Assembly (NCBI GenBank): GCA_004151065.3
Contig: NWUY0300006326.1
Coordinates: 38,569-51,440, forward strand
Origin: Larix sibirica
Lineage: Eukaryota > Streptophyta > Pinopsida > Pinales > Pinaceae
Reading direction: 5' to 3'
DNA length: 12,872 nt
Below the pieces are notes generated by a model, which did no database searches, was not told where the DNA came from, and saw only the letters and a program-made list of their open reading frames with translations. Of this stretch, positions 1 to 7,738 are shown piece after piece; position 1 is the first letter of the stretch, and every line of letters begins with the position of its first letter. The position numbers and the translations under genes are program-made.

Positions 1-207
1 TTTTCGCTTCGTCAATCGTTTCTTCTTGGTTGGTTTCTTGTTTATTTTCATCTTTGTTGTCTTTCTCACCATCTTGATGGAAATAGTTTCTTATTATTTC
101 CTCATGAAGTGGGAATCTTTCTTCACATTTTTTCCAAACTTTCATTTCCTTCAAAAATTCCATCAAAAAATTTGTCCCAAGAGGACAATATTGCCATTTC
201 CAATGAA
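1..207. repeat. Stray copy of the compact LTR element's interior
   Basis: Bases 1-207 match 6478-6684 at 206 of 207 positions by eye (difference at 85 against 6562). The match starts at the window edge and stops exactly before the N at 208. The same stretch inside the nested LTR element encodes, on the minus strand, the start of its unidentified reading frame. The open plus-strand frame here is only the antisense shadow of that. This may be a second genomic copy or an assembly join. Confidence 0.85.
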
Positions 208-208
208 N

Positions 209-439
209 GACATTAATAAAATTATCTTATCTTATCTTGTTAATGGAGAAGCATCCAACATTGGAGCTATCCTAGGCCTGTAATTTTGTAATATTGTGTT
301 TTGGGGGACATAAAAGACATGCTATGAGGGAAGGAATGCTTTTGGGTGGGGGAGATGAGAGTGGATGAATTATTATATATTCAACCATCCTTGTTAACAT
401 GTCACATTAAAAAGATGTGGGGTTGTTTATTTGTCCATG
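209..439. other. No gene seen
   Basis: Unassigned AT-rich sequence between the N at 208 and the first recognisable LINE codons. I see no coding frame, promoter or structured repeat. Part of it may be unrecognisable upstream LINE sequence, but the RT catalytic box is not visible. Confidence 0.5.
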
Positions 440-900
440 TTAGCTAATCAACATATTCAATCATTTGTTTATTATCTTCTTAGAAGGTTTGCAACTTTGC
501 AAAGAAGTTGAAAGCCTTGGCCCATTTCTATAGACATCATCAACTTGTGGTGAACCTTAAAAAGACTAAAGTCATGACATTGAATACTTCCAAGCATGCT
601 CTCTCCACGCTTTGTTTCTTCTTCAAAGGGTAGTTGGTTGAGATTAATATGACCTACAACTACTTGGGGATTTAGTTTATGAGTCCCATTCTCAACCTAA
701 AGTTGGCCCCTCAATTGTGACTTAGTTAGGCATATTGTCTCTCTTTCATGCTTGAGCACCAATGTTTCCATATACATTTCCAGGTATCCCAATGAGGATG
801 TGAGATTTTGATGTGATCATAAAATCCACTATGCTTTATGACTCAAAGATTCACATGTTGGTTTGGGACTTATTAATGAGGCATGTGTGGGAGAATTAAC
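440..900 (+). pseudogene. LINE reverse transcriptase fragment, C-terminal part
   Basis: A remnant of a non-LTR retrotransposon reverse transcriptase, beginning after the catalytic domain. Reading in shifting frames I see LEGLQ near 480-494, then HHQLVVNLKKTKVM at about 535-576. This is the VN-x-KTK-x-M signature that follows the RT palm in many LINEs. YNYLGI follows at about 655-672, LEHQC at 751-765, and DVIIKSTMLYDSKI from 810, which corresponds to the family's DxLVxPxMLYGxE stretch. TAG stops interrupt at 631-633 and 673-675, and frames change near 490 and between 765 and 810. The motif style differs from the L1-type element at the right end of the window, so this is a separate LINE lineage. 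The catalytic FADD box is not visible, so the fragment is 5'-truncated or joined at the N at 208. It cannot be functional. Confidence 0.72.
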
Positions 901-1340
901 ATGTAATGCTCTAGTGTGTGAACCTTGTAAATGGTTAATTCCCCAAAATATTGCCCAAGCTAAGGTTAGTACCCATCCCCTACATCTTTAGATTGCTTTC
1001 AGACTTATTTCTTACACTCACCAACTTCAAACCCTCGGTGACTTTTCTTCAAGTTGGGAGAGACATCCATATTTAACTCATCATTCTTTAGAGGAGTTTG
1101 CCTCCTTGGGATTTTCTGGACGATGGTAGTGTTTTTACCTTGAGGCCACTTTACTTTTCTTTCCCCTCCAATCAAATACCCCTTGGATCCTCCCTCCTCA
1201 CCCCAAGGAGGAGATTAATACATCAGTTATAGAGGACATCTATTGGCAATTCATTATAATCACTTGGGTTTCCTTGATCTTTTATGCTAAGATGTTCTTG
1301 CATATTGCTAGCAATCTCATTGCCCATCCCAACTACATAT
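901..1340 (+). other. Decayed LINE linker, weak evidence
   Basis: This stretch lies between two recognisable parts of the same plus-strand LINE and has the length expected of the RT-to-C-terminus linker. I cannot follow any frame for more than about 30 codons and recognise no motif. The assignment rests on position only. No other gene is seen here. Confidence 0.35.
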
Positions 1341-1349
1341 AAAAGCATC

Positions 1350-1631
1350 AGTCTCGTGACCTTCGTATTCCCCTTAGTCAATTGAGAGTGCCCTCACACT
1401 AATTATGAGTTGAGTCGGATCATTGGATTCCACGAGGAGAATATTTGTCAAAGTTGCTCCCTCTATGAGAAGGAAACTCAAGCGCACCTCATTTTCAGGC
1501 ACCCCATCTACTGTGATATCCAAGGAATATTTTACTACAGGTCCCTTCCTACATTTTTCCATCACCTCTACCAAAGATATGTGGCCTTGTACATTCAAAA
1601 TGTAATTACTTATGAACAATGGGCCTTATAG
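1350..1631 (+). pseudogene. LINE C-terminal Cys/His domain remnant
   Basis: The end of the plus-strand LINE protein. In one frame RDLRIPLSQLRVPSH (about 1355-1399) matches the family's LR-x2-SH motif. After a frameshift and stops, a frame starting near 1410 reads IIGFHEENICQSC, then EKETQAHLIFRHPIY and a terminal block ending with a stop at 1629-1631. Many LINEs have C-x2-C ... E-x-E-x-H-x3-x-CP-x-Y here. In this copy C-x2-C (1446-1457) and the first His are kept, but the last Cys has become His (RHPIY instead of RCPIY). That change would remove one metal ligand. The Met at 1410 is a TTG codon and not a real start. The position downstream of the RT remnant, on the same strand, supports one decayed element. 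Confidence 0.65.
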
Positions 1632-2361
1632 GGGCCATTGAGGTCTACATGTCATTACCTCCTTTTTTCAACCCCCCTCAATCATCATAGGTGTTAAGTG
1701 CTCGAGTGATATTGTTGTCACTAGAACAAGAAGTGATAAATCAATGGGATGATATCCCCTAGACCAAGAGATCACAAGACCATCTTGTCTTACTATTCCT
1801 TGCACCTAGCATAGAGGGACTACTACCCTCCAAAGCCCTCTATAGAGATCTCACAAATAGATGTCTATCACTAGGTTTCTTCCCTCCCTCAAGAACTCCT
1901 CAACCTTAGATGTTAGGAGGAATATCGCAAAGCGTTCCTAATTCCCCCAAAAAGAAAAACACAATCAAGTCTTCCTAGCCCTGACCACTCTTCGTAGGAT
2001 AATATCAGGGTCAACATTGGCCACGTTCATGGTGGTGAGCAATGTTGCTTATGATGTTGACTGATTTGTTGCTCTTCCTCGGCATCCATACTCTTTGGTA
2101 CTTTTTGGAGGAACTTTTATAGCACAACATTGCTATGAGGGTGCTCTTCTTCTTAGATTCTTTAATCTACATCACTATTTAGGAGTTAACCTTTTGGGTA
2201 AACCCCCTTTTAATGTATTGTCTACTTTTTCTTTCTTTATTTCTTTCTTTGACCTAGGATTTAGACCACTTCAAAGCTTCACACTCCTTATTGTTGTTGT
2301 TATCAAGTGTTGTTCTTCCTAGTCCCATTGATCTATAAAATTAGCCAATGCTAGTCAAGGT
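1632..2361. other. No gene seen; possible LINE 3' tail
   Basis: No supportable coding sequence. The open frame at 2095-2322 (75 codons) has a non-ATG-like context, shows no motif and is not supported by neighbours. The region may include the 3' untranslated part of the plus-strand LINE, but no poly(A) tail or target duplication is visible to define an end. Confidence 0.45.
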
Positions 2362-2370
2362 CTTTGACAT

Positions 2371-2443
2371 TTAATGCAAAACAGAAATTTCACCTCTAAC
2401 CTTAGAGGTTTCCCATATCTTAACCTTGTGAATTTTCAACCTT
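2371..2443. repeat. LTR-end repeat, left copy
   Basis: Matches 9938-10010 with about eight differences in 73 bp. It contains a perfect 8-bp inverted repeat, ACCTCTAA (2392-2399) and TTAGAGGT (2402-2409), with a 2-nt spacer. The right copy has one mismatch in this stem. Confidence 0.8.
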
Positions 2444-2875
2444 AGGGTTGTTGCGAAATAGTGTATAAAACAGCAGCAGAAAGAATACAATATTTCACTT
2501 CCAAATAGTCCAAACTTCTATGAAATCCAAGAAGAAAAATACCCAATAGTTTGGATCAGTTTCAGCCCTCTAGGGCAACTTATCCCACATAAACCAGATC
2601 TGAAATTTATCTTTTCAGCAGTACAATAGCAGGTATAGCAGCAATAGAACAGCCCCTTAGATTCATCAATAAAGATGTTAAATCACTTAACAATTGTCCT
2701 TTTACTTATGTCAAATCATCAAAACATATATAGTTGTAAATAACAATACATGAAAAACAATTATAGCTGAAAATCAAATCAGAAAAATGCACAAGTTTTG
2801 GACAACTGAAAACTTCATTTATATGCTCAAGATGAAGTACATGCACATTACTACATACCATAGCCTTCTCTCAAG

Positions 2876-3021
2876 GTTAGTACAAGTCCACTTGCTCTCC
2901 CTTAGCCAGGGAAAATATGAAAACACTAGCTCAACCAAGGAGCTCNGCTAGTACAATCCACTAGCTCTCCAAAACCCTAGCTAGGGAAAACAATGAAAAC
3001 CCTAGCTCAACCAAGGAGCTC
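2876..3021. repeat. Tandem duplication of about 70 bp with an N between copies
   Basis: Copy one (2876-2945) and copy two (2947-3021) share the order GTTAGTACAA or GCTAGTACAA, a CTCTCC block, AGGGAAAA and CTCAACCAAGGAGCTC. They differ by several substitutions and small indels. The second copy contains a perfect 12-bp palindrome CCCTAGCTAGGG at 2975-2986. The single N at 2946 sits between the copies, so the duplication may be an unresolved join. Confidence 0.7.
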
Positions 3022-3407
3022 CAATATGCAAGAATCACTCCAACACATCTTCCAAGGCAAGATGTCCTCTTCTCTTCTTCTTCTCTACAAATCCACCCTA
3101 GGGATTATCATCAAAGCCTAATCTTCTTGCCTTCGTAGGGTAGATATGCTAACCCTAGAAAGATCCTAGCACTCCAAGACAAGAGAAACCAAGTACATAA
3201 AAAGATCCAAGAGAGACAAAAGTGATCATCACCAACATTTTATTTTTCGCAAGAGCAAACCCTAGTCACAAAAATCAAGCTCCAACAAAGACGTCTCTAG
3301 ATTTCATAACTCCTCCTAGGGTTCAGGAGGAGACCTTAGTAATTTCCTCCAAGAAGCTAAGTACAAAGTAGAGGACAATGATGATTAGAAAGTCTCTCTC
3401 CTTCCTA

Positions 3408-3415
3408 TATTTATA
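3408..3415 (-). promoter_or_regulatory. TATA box of the copia-like LTR
   Basis: On the minus strand the sequence is TATAAATA, followed by a purine-rich stretch (GGAAGGAGAGAGA) where the transcript start would fall about 25-35 nt downstream. It is a consensus plant TATA box lying within LTR-like sequence upstream of the repeated LTR end. Function is inferred from motif and position only. Confidence 0.5.
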
Positions 3416-3750
3416 TGAGAGCTAAGGGAGGCCAACAATAGAATGTGGGCCCAAATCCTTACAAGAAATCTACAATAAGCTCATGTAGGATAACACAAGT
3501 GAGACATTACACTCCAAAGTACGTGCCATCCTCCAAGGTGATGTCATACACAATAACGGCTCCAAGATGATGTAGCTTCACAAGGTAAGTCCACATGCCT
3601 CCATCATAACTACTCACAAGCCTCCATTTACTCCTCCATGCTCCTAAGCAATGTGCTCGACTAGGTCAATTGCCCCATATAAGAACATTGTTGTAGTCTA
3701 GGTGTCCCCAAGTCAACTCCAAGCCTCTAAACAAGAATCCAAACAACCCA

Positions 3751-4268
3751 ATGCAATCTACGACCCGAAGCCTTCCTCAAAGATGCACAACACTCCTCCC
3801 ACCAAGTAGGGAATTCTCCAACCCATGCACTCTCCATGTGGCCATAATGAAGGGCATCCACCAAACTATCAAGAGAACTCCAACACCTACGGGAGAATAC
3901 CAAGCCAACGACAATATGAGGTCAAACAATAACCATGCAAGCTATATGCAAATCCATCACGAACCATCTCCTATGTACCAATCCATCTCAAACCATCCGG
4001 GGGTTGAACATCACCATGTACACCAAGTCTCTTGAAGCACCCCAAACATCATGTAAACACTTTCCTTGTAATCTAAAAACTAACACTCCATCTTTACGAG
4101 AAAAGTGTTTGCACCAACACCTGTCGACTCCCTCTACAACTCCACTAAACCTGCTAAACCTGCTACCTACAAATCCATATTGGTTGCGATCCTGGTATCA
4201 ACCATTGTCTCCTATAAAGAAACTGCCACCCATGCTATATAGCATCTTGATCCTCCAAAGAATAATGA
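3751..4268. other. Internal 3' part of the copia-like element, no gene recognised
   Basis: By position this should be the end of pol and the 3' untranslated part of the copia-like element on the minus strand. I looked for the copia RNase H signature and did not find it. The two plus-strand frames here (3751-4035, 3935-4294) lack motifs and overlap each other, so I do not call them genes. Confidence 0.4.
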
Positions 4269-4273
4269 CCACA
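4269..4273. repeat. Target-site duplication, left copy (CCACA)
   Basis: CCACA directly precedes the TG of the left LTR and is repeated at 7930-7934 directly after the CA of the right LTR. A 5-bp duplication is the usual product of LTR retrotransposon integrase. Confidence 0.85.
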
Positions 4274-4463
4274 TGCAACATATCAATTGCATAATATATA
4301 TAATATATTGTTTTATAATTTTTTATGACGATTACAATGTGTGAATTACAACATATAAATATGCATAAGCACATAGAGGTGGCATCTCTTCGAGATGACC
4401 CTTCACCCTTACCCTAATACTAACAATAATTAATAATTGTAATAACCATTTAGGTTTATTACA
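4274..4463 (-). repeat. 3' LTR of the compact element
   Basis: 190 bp, aligning along its whole length with 7739-7929 with about nine substitutions and a few short indels. On the minus strand it begins TGTAATAAACC and ends GTTGCA, so TGTAA/TTGCA forms an imperfect terminal inverted repeat. It is AT-rich, with TATA-like runs near its minus-strand 3' end. Confidence 0.9.
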
Positions 4464-4464
4464 T

Positions 4465-4605
4465 ATTCTGGATGTCCAGGAGAGGAATTTGAGGAGAAGA
4501 GTGGTCGAGGAGTATCTTATCAGGTGGAGATACTTTCCTATGGAGGATGCTACTTGGGAGAGAGAGCATATTTTGCAACATCCTAGTTTGCAGTTGCTTG
4601 AGGAC
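4465..4605 (+). pseudogene. Chromodomain fragment of a Ty3/gypsy chromovirus polyprotein
   Basis: A clean 47-codon plus-strand frame beginning ILDVQERNLRRR, then VVEEYLIRW, then MEDATWEREH, and ending LLED. This is the chromodomain pattern found at the C-terminus of chromovirus integrases: ILDxR near the start, EYLVKW in the core and the AxTW/ATWE helix entry. The aromatic-cage positions are only partly kept, as is common in the group that lacks them. It is in the opposite direction to the surrounding element and is bounded on both sides by the same 25-bp LTR end (4439-4463 and 4608-4632), with an N at 4607. No other chromovirus sequence is seen in the window. It could be a flank of another element copy joined in by the assembler, or a real insertion. 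Confidence 0.75.
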
Positions 4606-4607
4606 AN

Positions 4608-4632
4608 GTAATAACCATTTAGGTTTATTACA
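4608..4632. repeat. Second copy of the LTR end (25 bp)
   Basis: Identical to 4439-4463. It directly follows the N at 4607 and leads into the interior of the compact element, so it probably represents the true LTR/interior junction. Confidence 0.85.
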
Positions 4633-5431
4633 AGTCATCTTGCCATGAAAAGATACTACGTTGGATAGAATTTCCTTTGAGAAACACATAAATGTCATGG
4701 ATGTTGAAAAAGGAACTCTTTCCACGAATAATACTACCACGATTCAATAATTCTTGGAACAATTGTTCACATTTCCATTCATATTTATCAATGCATGGTG
4801 TGCATAAGATTTTGCATATAAAAACATAACGACTATGCAACCAATGATTTTCACAAGGATGCTTGCAGGGAGGACACATTTCGGAGAATTTAAATTTGCA
4901 TTGATGACCATAACTGAAAATAATTTTGAACAAGGACACATGGTAAGGAGAAAATTTTGACATTGCTTGAGGAAACCAAATCTTGGTTTGCAAAATGTCT
5001 TTCTATTCCTTCTTAATCCTTTCTAGTTTAACATCTTTAACATCAACTCGATCATCGATTTTACTTTCATCATTGTTATTTTGATTACTATATTTCCTGA
5101 ATTTCTTGGTTTCTTCATAAGGGTCTTCTGATTCTTTTTCACCTTCGATATAAGTATGATGAGTTTTACAACTTTTGTGATTTTGGCGTCGATATGGTAC
5201 TCGAAAAAGTTGAATCTTCTCAATCCTTGTTTTGATATTTACATGATGAACTTGTGTTGAACTATTGATCTCGGATATTTTGGCATGTATTGGTATGCCA
5301 TTATTCTTTAGATGACATATGGCTTCTTCAATGATGAAAGATGGAACTTCAAACATCATTGAATTGGTGATCTTCGCCAACTGTTTCTTGGAATACTTTT
5401 GTTCTTAATCACATTGAATTGCAACAACATC
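4628..5431 (-). pseudogene. Unidentified element gene, block III: acidic region plus Cys-rich C-terminal domain
   Basis: I do not recognise this protein. The frame is one register from 5380 down to 4628, broken only by a TAG at 5005-5003. The first part (from LAKITNSMMFE) is predicted soluble, then becomes Lys/Glu/Asp/Asn-rich (YIEGEKESEDPYEETKK, QNNNDESK). After the stop comes a Cys/His-rich domain: GHQC, then EMCPPCKHPC, ENHWLHS, CKILCTPCID and YEWKCEQ, about nine Cys within 60 residues. It could bind metal or form disulfides. It is not the CCHC knuckle of Gag. The frame ends SWQDDL and its TAA lies inside the LTR, leaving no visible polypurine tract. It is the last gene block before the 3' LTR, in the element's sense direction. 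Confidence 0.55.
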
Positions 5432-5799
5432 NTTTTCATCATTGTTATTTTGATTACTATATTTCTTGAATTTCTTGGTTTCTTCATAAGGGTCTCTGAT
5501 TCTTTTTAACCTTCAATATAGGTATGATGAGTTTTACAACTTTTGTGATTTTGGCATCAATATGGTACTAAAAAAAGTTGACTCTTCTGAATCCTTGTTT
5601 TGATATTTACATGATGAACTTGTGTTGAACTATTGATCTCGGATATTTTGGCATGTATTGGTATGCCATTATTCTTTAGATGACATATGGCTTCTTCAAT
5701 GATGAAAGATGGATCTTCAAACATCATTGAATTGGTGATCTTCGCCAACTGTTTCTTGGAATACTTTTGTTCTTAATCACATTGAATTGCAACAACATC
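5065..5799. repeat. Tandem duplication of 366-367 bp within the element gene
   Basis: Copy A is 5065-5431 and copy B 5434-5799, about 97% identical with one single-base indel, and an N at 5432. Differences cluster where copy A has CpG: in the stretch around 5145-5205 copy A reads TTCGAT, GGCGTCGAT and CTCGAA, while copy B reads TTCAAT, GGCATCAAT and CTAAAA. Copy B thereby gains a minus-strand TGA in place of an Arg codon. Confidence 0.9.
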
Positions 5800-6420
5800 G
5801 TCTTTATCTTCGTGTGTCGGAGAATTTTCTGGGTTTTCATCTTTTACGTCATTGTGATTATGATCATTATCATTATACTCTTATATCTCTTTACCCTCTT
5901 CATAATCGACCTTGGCATCATCTTCATATTCTTTGCAATTGTTATCAACATTATGTTCATTCATGTCTGGTACATCTTTGTTTTCGTCATTGTTATTCTC
6001 AACAACCTCTTCTGCAGATTCATCTTTATCTTTCACATTCTAATCTTCATGCTTGTCCTCTTTATCTTTCTTTTTTTCTTCGTCATTGCTATCATCTTCC
6101 TTATAATGTCCTTGGTTTGGGTTTGGGTTCCCGGGATGGCTTTTGATTTGTCTTTGTTCTGGAGTTTCACTAGCCATTTTCACCGATTTTATAACTAGAT
6201 CGATTGGACTATTTAAGTGACTTAGTTTTGTCCCTTTTATAAAATTGCAACGAATTTCTGGTACATATACAACATTACGACCTGCCATTGCATTTTGAGT
6301 CTTGTATTTGGAACATCGGTTCTTATCCCTCCTTGTGTCTAATGGCCCAGAGCTTCTGTGAGGGGGAATGTAAGGAGTCGGTGTATGAGATTTTGTTTTT
6401 ATTCTGTCATAGGTGCAGTA
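5434..6420 (-). pseudogene. Unidentified element gene, block II: acidic linker region
   Basis: Unrecognised. A single minus-strand register runs from about 6420 to 5557. It reads CTYDRIKTKSHTPTPY, passes the ATG-like codon at 6288 (MAGRNVVYVPEIRCNF) and SHPGNPNPNQG, and then a long Asp/Glu/Asn/Lys-rich tract (DDSNDEEKKKDKED, ENNNDENKDVPD, YNDNDHNHND). After that comes the LAKITNSMMFE segment that block III repeats. Stops occur at 6042-6040 (TAG) and further on (a TAA in KEI*EYND, a TAA before EQKYSKK). Low-complexity acidic tracts suggest a disordered, probably nuclear or RNA/protein-binding linker, but this is inference. The plus-strand 143-codon hydrophobic frame at 5767-6198 is its antisense shadow. 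Confidence 0.5.
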
Positions 6421-6700
6421 ACCATTTTGAACTGCCCTCGATCGATATCATCATTATTTTTATTGTTTCTTCCTCGATTTTCGCTTCGTCAATCGTTTCT
6501 TCTTGGTTGGTTTCTTGTTTATTTTCATCTTTGTTGTCTTTCTCACCATCTTGATGGAAATTGTTTCTTATTATTTCCTCATGAAGTGGGAATCTTTCTT
6601 CACATTTTTTCCAAACTTTCATTTCCTTCAAAAATTCCATCAAAAAATTTGTCCCAAGAGGACAATATTGCCATTTCCAATGAATTTCATCACCAATTAA
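6407..6700 (-). pseudogene. Unidentified element gene, block I: N-terminal block
   Basis: The minus-strand frame opens just after two stop codons and an AG dinucleotide at 6702-6701. It starts LIGDEIHWKWQYCPLGTNF, continues as a charged helical segment (FLKEMKVWKKCEERF) and then a Gln/Glu/Asn-rich acidic tract (NKQETNQEETIDEAKIEEE), ending at a TGA at 6407-6409. Block II begins in another register at about the same place, so a frameshift separates them. The same 207 bp occur at the window start. No known family is recognised. Possible explanations are a Gag-like protein of an undescribed family or a captured host gene. Confidence 0.5.
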
Positions 6701-6944
6701 CTATTAAAAGGATAATTATTATTATTATTATTAAAAATTAATGATAAGATTATTATCCATATACAATTTTCAATAGTTTTTTTATATATAATAATTATTA
6801 TTATTATTATTTAATATTATAGTAATAATATTATTATATAAAACTATATATATAGGTTTTTATATAGTTTTTTTTAATTTAAAACATTAAAAATACTATT
6901 ATAATAGTAATAGTAATTGTTTTTGAAGAAATAGGATTTCATAC
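6701..6944 (-). other. AT-rich block with GT...AG ends (possible intron)
   Basis: About 244 bp of mostly A and T, including (TTA)n/(ATT)n runs at 6716-6735 and 6787-6812. On the minus strand it starts AGG|GTATGA at 6944 and ends TTTTAATAG|TT at 6701, compatible with plant donor and acceptor sites. It separates the C-rich leader from block I. Such AT-rich sequence could also simply be a spacer or microsatellite, and there is no transcript evidence. Confidence 0.35.
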
Positions 6945-7724
6945 CCTAATGTGGAGATGGCTTGTGAATGGGGTGCAGGTAAATGGGCGCGAGGGTAAGT
7001 GGAAACGCGAGCTAGGATGAAAGTGGGTGTGGAGGGTGAAGGGGGATCAATGTAGAGGAAGATTGGAGAGCACGAAAGGATTGGAAGTGGAGAAGCAGGC
7101 ACAGGTAGGCGTGCGCAGGAGTGAGGAAGGAGGCACAGCAATGTTGGTGGGAGGTCGAGGGGAGAGGAGCGTGGACACGTGGGCATGGCGGATAGAACGG
7201 AGGTAAGGCAAGCACAGGTGCAGTGGCATAGGGGGGGCATAGTGTAGAGCACAAGTTGGAGGTATGGCACAGAAAGGAGTGGATGGGAGTGAAGGAGGAG
7301 CGTAAGGGTCGAGAGGTGGTCGTGTAGTTGGAGGGTGGTGCGCATGGGTGTAGGGTGGCGAGTTGGAGGTAGAATGCATAGGGAGTGATTGTGTAGGAGA
7401 TGGGAGAGGGGTATGGGTGCAAGTGAGCACGTAGGGTGTTTGGAGTGTGGAGAGGTGGGTGAGGGAGGGTAGTAATGGGAAACGAATGGAGGAGGGGTAT
7501 GCAGGATGGGAAGGAGGGGCGGTGTGGAGAGCGAGAAGATGAGAGTTGCGTGAAGTAGGGTGGTAGGGTGTTGCGGGGAACTACGGTGTGGGAGTGGGAT
7601 TGGAGATGCGTGAATGCAGAGTAGATGAAAGATGGAAGAAAGGTGAAAGATAGATGAATGAAAATGGCGTGTAGCGAAAGTGAGGATTTTGTGAAGCGAA
7701 TGAGAGAACTGAGAACGAGAACCC
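6945..7724 (-). other. Strongly strand-biased leader of the compact element
   Basis: The plus strand is dominated by G (repeated GGAGG, GGGTG, GTGTGG) with little C, so the element's sense strand is C/T/A-rich. Three overlapping minus-strand frames stay open for 127-243 codons (7012-7743, 7047-7430, 6899-7345), giving Pro/Ser/His/Thr-rich peptides with no motif. The longest runs through the primer-binding site into the LTR. All three open at once is what base composition alone would give, so I treat this as untranslated leader and not a gene. Confidence 0.6.
7457..7479 (+). other. G-quadruplex consensus motif
   Basis: Four GGG runs at 7457-7459, 7463-7465, 7467-7469 and 7477-7479 with loops of 3, 1 and 7 nt fit the G3+N1-7 rule. 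The G-rich strand is the complement of the element's sense RNA, so it would form in DNA or antisense RNA. Formation is unproven. Confidence 0.55.
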
Positions 7725-7736
7725 GCTCTAATACCA
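7725..7736 (-). promoter_or_regulatory. Primer-binding site, tRNA-iMet type
   Basis: Reading the minus strand, TGGTATTAGAGC differs at one base from the usual plant initiator-Met site TGGTATCAGAGC. It lies 2 nt from the inner end of the right LTR, the expected spacing for priming minus-strand DNA synthesis. It fixes the element's direction as minus. Confidence 0.85.
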
Positions 7737-7738
7737 TT

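Larger units (their letters stand above)
2362..3750 (-). repeat. Candidate 3' LTR of the copia-like element (right edge approximate)
   Basis: Only the leftmost 73 bp can be checked against the other LTR copy, because the right LTR is cut at 10011. The remainder is assigned because it carries a minus-strand TATAAATA box at 3415-3408 followed by about 1 kb without coding frames, as expected for U3-R-U5. The extent toward 3750 is inference. A telobox-like AAACCCTA motif recurs (for example near 2972, 2997 and 3258). Nothing here encodes a protein. Confidence 0.45.

Noticed and set aside
1374-1619. 81-codon minus-strand frame
   Set aside because: It overlaps the plus-strand LINE C-terminal motif (C-x2-C...H) and has no motif of its own.
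3751-4294. Two overlapping plus-strand frames (94 and 119 codons)
   Set aside because: They lie in the interior of the minus-strand copia-like element, overlap each other in different registers, start without support and have no recognisable domain.
4376-4432. ACCCTAA-like motifs in the LTR suggestive of telomere repeats
   Set aside because: Only isolated CCCTTACCCTAATA occurs, with no tandem array, and it is present in both LTRs as ordinary LTR sequence.
5065-5799. Could the direct repeats form a CRISPR-like array or satellite?
   Set aside because: There are only two long adjacent copies in a plant-type retroelement, with no short repeats separated by unique spacers.
5767-6198. 143-codon plus-strand frame with a very hydrophobic, membrane-like product
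   Set aside because: It is the antisense of the Asp/Glu/Asn-rich tract of block II. GAT/GAA/AAT codons read backwards give Ile/Phe/Leu/Val, so the hydrophobicity is a composition effect.
6288-6741. Plus-strand frames of 88 and 127 codons
   Set aside because: Antisense shadows of element block I, with low-complexity Leu/Phe/Ser/Ile content and no supporting context.
6716-6812. Microsatellite (ATT)n/(TTA)n as a separate feature
   Set aside because: Runs are short and interrupted and belong to the larger AT-rich block, so they are noted there.
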